Positions 13,403 to 15,546 of a DNA stretch of 15,546 nt are shown one piece after another (positions within the stretch are counted from its first letter, which is position 1; each line of letters starts with the position of its first letter). The stretch comes from a bacterium (lineage in GTDB: Bacteria; Patescibacteriota; Minisyncoccia; Moranbacterales; UBA2206): assembly GCA_021789395.1 (NCBI GenBank), contig JAJYJP010000011.1, forward strand, positions 1-15,546, written 5' to 3'. A program made the position numbers and the translations under genes. The notes beneath the pieces are model-generated. The model had not been told where the DNA came from. It worked only from the letters and a program-made list of their open reading frames with translations, and did no database searches.

Positions 13403-15506
13403 TGGCGGTTGAATTTGAATTTTGAGTTGAAGTGACAGTGTGTGGCACTAATGGGGCGGCTTTAAAAAGTCGGATAAAGCTTTCCAGCCGATCGTTAATG
13501 TATTGGCTCCAAACGGAAGGCGCTTCCAATTTGTGTGGGAAACTCATCGGGACGGACGCTTGCAGCGTTTGGAAATAATAATCGATCGTATATTTGGACG
13601 TATTGACTTTGGCTTTGTGGATACATTTGCCGACAAAGAATTCGCAGAGACCATAAGAATCCGCCCAGACGGTCAGATTTTTGGCATTGGGCAAATTATT
13701 GAGATATTGGGCGGCTTCGTATCCCCCGTAGCCCCAGGCGCCGCTGATGATATAATCGTTAGGCAGAAGCTCGTTAGTGTAGCTGAAGTAATAGGGAGAG
13801 GCTAGGTATATGCTCGTAACGTTAAAAATGACCAGTCCCGCAAAGATCCAAAGATACGAAACGGACTTTAATTTGTTCCAAGGAAAAAATTTATAGATGA
13901 TCCAGGCAATGATCGCGCCGCCGATCAGCACGACTGGAATGATCAAGTGATCGGTGTAGGCCAAGGTGATGTATGGCAGATTCAAATTTCCGTTAAAAAC
14001 ATAAGTCGGAAGAAATATGGCGAGGCGCAATGCTAAGACGGCCAAAGCAATGGTCGCGAAGATCATGGCTACAAATTTACCTTTACGGTCATATGACGAG
14101 TAGAAAAATTCCGTAAGCGCGATAGCTACCAGAAGCATTGAGATCGGAAACAGGATGATACTGTAACGGACAGTTACAAGCAGTCCCTGATCTATGACTG
14201 CGGCGTAGAAAATCAAATAAAAGACGGAAAAGATGAAGACGAGCGTACTATGTTTCAACTTTTGAAACACCCCTTTGATCCAAATGAACAGCAGGGAAAA
14301 AAGTGCGACAGGCGTCAGGGCAAAAGTCAGAGGCACGAACTCGGCAATGTATTGCTTGAGATAAGGCAGATGTCTGAAAAAATGCGCCTGCTTGGCATCG
14401 AACGGAACGTCGGAAAAATTAATCAAGCTCTGTTTCGAGAGCCAATTAAATAAGACAAAAATGACTGAAGTGGATAGGATAAAATAAGTGAGCTGCGGTA
14501 GAATCTTTTTCAAAAAGGAAAGTTTTTCAAATATGAATGAAAGCGCTTTGCTTTTGAAAAGCCAAGCGTCCAAGATCATCAAAGCGTTGATTACCATGGC
14601 GGCCAAAAATATGGGCAACATTCCGTGAAATCCGATTGTGCCGTTATAGAAAAATTTCGGATCAACGAAAGAGGCGGGCATCATCAAGGCAAAGAGCAGC
14701 ATGCCGCCGGCCAGGATTCCCAAATAAACCAGGCCGTTTTTGATGATCGCCTTTTTGAATCGTTCCGAATTGTCTTTCCACTGGTCGTATTCCAAAAAAT
14801 AGTAAGCGACCATCATAAATAAAAAGAACGGAAAAAAGATGACGCTAACGTACTTGCTGGCCAGGCTCAAACCTAAAAACAGTGTGGCCAGAATTGCCAG
14901 CTTGCGCTCCCCTTTTTGGAGGTAAGCGTAGAAAGAAAACGTCGATGAAATTCCAAAGATCCAGAAAATCGAATCCGGATTGACGATTTGCGACATTCCC
15001 AGAAGGATCGGTGAAAGCAAGATGCCCGTCGCCGAAAGGAGCGCGATCCATTTGTCGTCGGTAATTTTTTTAATAATCCAGAAAAAGAAAAAAGAAAAAA
15101 ATCCGCTCAACAGAAGAATTGGCAGCCGGTAGGCAAAATTGATCTCCAGCGTCTTGGCAGGATCATATATTTTTACCGTGTTTCCGTTTTTGATGATCTG
15201 GCCTTTGGGACTGACAAAGAGTTCTGCCAGGCCGGAGGTATAAGCCAAAGTTATCCCGGGCTTGTCGTTGATATGGGTTTTTCTCCATTCCCCTTTCTCA
15301 ATCGCATTCCAATAGTTGGCGATGCGGTCGCCCGCACCGGAATTAGGCAGCCAAAAATGTTCATCGGCTGTGATAAAATTGGCCAAGTGGTGAAATCCGA
15401 AAATAAAATAAATGACCAGAGCTACGATAAGTAAGACTTTGGTCAAGGGAATCCGACAATTTTTAAACAAAGAAAAAAACTTGCATTTTTGGGTAAATCG
15501 TGACAT
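13386..15506 (-). CDS. GT39/PMT-like membrane glycosyltransferase, paralog 1
   Basis: The 706-aa protein is the first and longest of the three paralogs. The ATG at 15506 has the only clear Shine-Dalgarno-like site in the window (AGGA, 7 bases upstream). Helix 1 is about 22-40; the first outer loop has I45-T-A-D48-E49-H50 and HINDKPG (78-84), and QIVNPDSIFW follows later. Unlike its neighbours it has extra helices (about 450-560, including LNLPYITLAYTDH) before the outer domain with WGYGGYEA (591-598) and C621-x6-C628. The end is divergent: INDRLESFIRLF, then a Ser/Thr/Asn-rich tail. Reaction inferred as for the family: polyprenyl-phosphate-sugar transfer outside the membrane. It overlaps paralog 2 by 17 bases and heads the four-gene - strand operon. 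Confidence 0.85.
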   Translation of the reverse strand: MSRFTQKCKFFSLFKNCRIPLTKVLLIVALVIYFIFGFHHLANFITADEHFWLPNSGAGDRIANYWNAIEKGEWRKTHINDKPGITLAYTSGLAELFVSPKGQIIKNGNTVKIYDPAKTLEINFAYRLPILLLSGFFSFFFFWIIKKITDDKWIALLSATGILLSPILLGMSQIVNPDSIFWIFGISSTFSFYAYLQKGERKLAILATLFLGLSLASKYVSVIFFPFFLFMMVAYYFLEYDQWKDNSERFKKAIIKNGLVYLGILAGGMLLFALMMPASFVDPKFFYNGTIGFHGMLPIFLAAMVINALMILDAWLFKSKALSFIFEKLSFLKKILPQLTYFILSTSVIFVLFNWLSKQSLINFSDVPFDAKQAHFFRHLPYLKQYIAEFVPLTFALTPVALFSLLFIWIKGVFQKLKHSTLVFIFSVFYLIFYAAVIDQGLLVTVRYSIILFPISMLLVAIALTEFFYSSYDRKGKFVAMIFATIALAVLALRLAIFLPTYVFNGNLNLPYITLAYTDHLIIPVVLIGGAIIAWIIYKFFPWNKLKSVSYLWIFAGLVIFNVTSIYLASPYYFSYTNELLPNDYIISGAWGYGGYEAAQYLNNLPNAKNLTVWADSYGLCEFFVGKCIHKAKVNTSKYTIDYYFQTLQASVPMSFPHKLEAPSVWSQYINDRLESFIRLFKAAPLVPHTVTSTQNSNSTANASRK
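13702..13736. repeat. 35-bp perfect repeat, copy in paralog 1
   Basis: Second copy of the stretch at 11808-11842, in the same reading frame, coding the GYGGYEAAQYL block of the outer domain. Confidence 0.85.
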
Positions 15507-15531
15507 AAATTTTTCCTATTGCTTCTGTTTG

Positions 15532-15540
15532 ATTGTAACA
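15532..15540 (-). promoter_or_regulatory. Possible extended -10 promoter element of the glycosyltransferase operon
   Basis: On the - strand, TGTTACAAT matches TGnTATAAT at 8 of 9 positions, about 26 bases before the ATG at 15506. Any -35 box would lie outside the window, so this stays tentative. Confidence 0.35.
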
Positions 15541-15546
15541 TTTTTT

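Noticed and set aside
1..15546. CRISPR array, tRNA, rRNA, transposase or phage genes
   Set aside because: None was found by reading both strands: no regular spaced repeats, no cloverleaf-like T-loop sequence, no DDE or integrase motif.

Overview
The window looks like part of a genome from an ultrasmall, host-associated type of bacterium, most likely Patescibacteria/CPR. This is an inference from four things: the standard genetic code, tightly packed and overlapping genes, almost no Shine-Dalgarno sequences (a clear GGA-type site only before the gene starting at 15506), and large expansions of GT-C membrane glycosyltransferases. No 16S, ribosomal or other marker gene is present, so the placement is not firm. 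No tRNA, rRNA, CRISPR array, insertion sequence or phage gene was recognised.

The layout is two convergent envelope-glycan operons with a foreign-looking metabolic cassette between their 3' ends. Left, + strand (1-2694): the tail of a polytopic membrane protein cut by the window edge, a small membrane-anchored beta-sandwich protein, and a 14-helix Wzx/MOP-type flippase, closed by an intrinsic terminator whose loop contains the flippase stop codon. A second hairpin, capped by a UNCG tetraloop and T-rich on both strands, follows. Right, - strand (15506 to 7441): three tandem PMT/GT39-like glycosyltransferase paralogs in overlapping frames, then a fourth, different GT-C-like membrane protein with an extracytoplasmic C-terminal domain. 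Together these suggest export and assembly of a surface glycan or glycoprotein: flippase for lipid-linked units, GT-C enzymes using polyprenyl-phosphate sugars on the outer face.

The middle, about 2850-7440, is visibly more AT-rich (sampled 60-base lines about 32-35% GC against about 38-55% in the flanks) and encodes only soluble proteins, all on the - strand. In transcription order: an SDR oxidoreductase, a small HEPN-like protein with an RNxxxH motif, then a compact five-gene operon: D-2-hydroxyacid dehydrogenase-like, RidA-like, isochorismatase-like cysteine hydrolase, metallo-beta-lactamase-fold hydrolase, and VOC/glyoxalase-fold protein. The isochorismatase, MBL and SDR proteins keep all their catalytic residues. 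The dehydrogenase lacks the catalytic Arg and Glu, the RidA protein lacks the substrate-binding Arg, and the VOC protein lacks three of four glyoxalase I metal ligands. The set may therefore be a small-molecule salvage or detoxification route with altered substrates rather than a textbook pathway.

The edges of the cassette hold gene debris: an internally deleted UlaG/COG2220-type MBL gene, and two short homologous coding tails (KDFxxIGGKLF-stop) about 1 kb apart. This suggests repeated gain and decay of genes at this spot.
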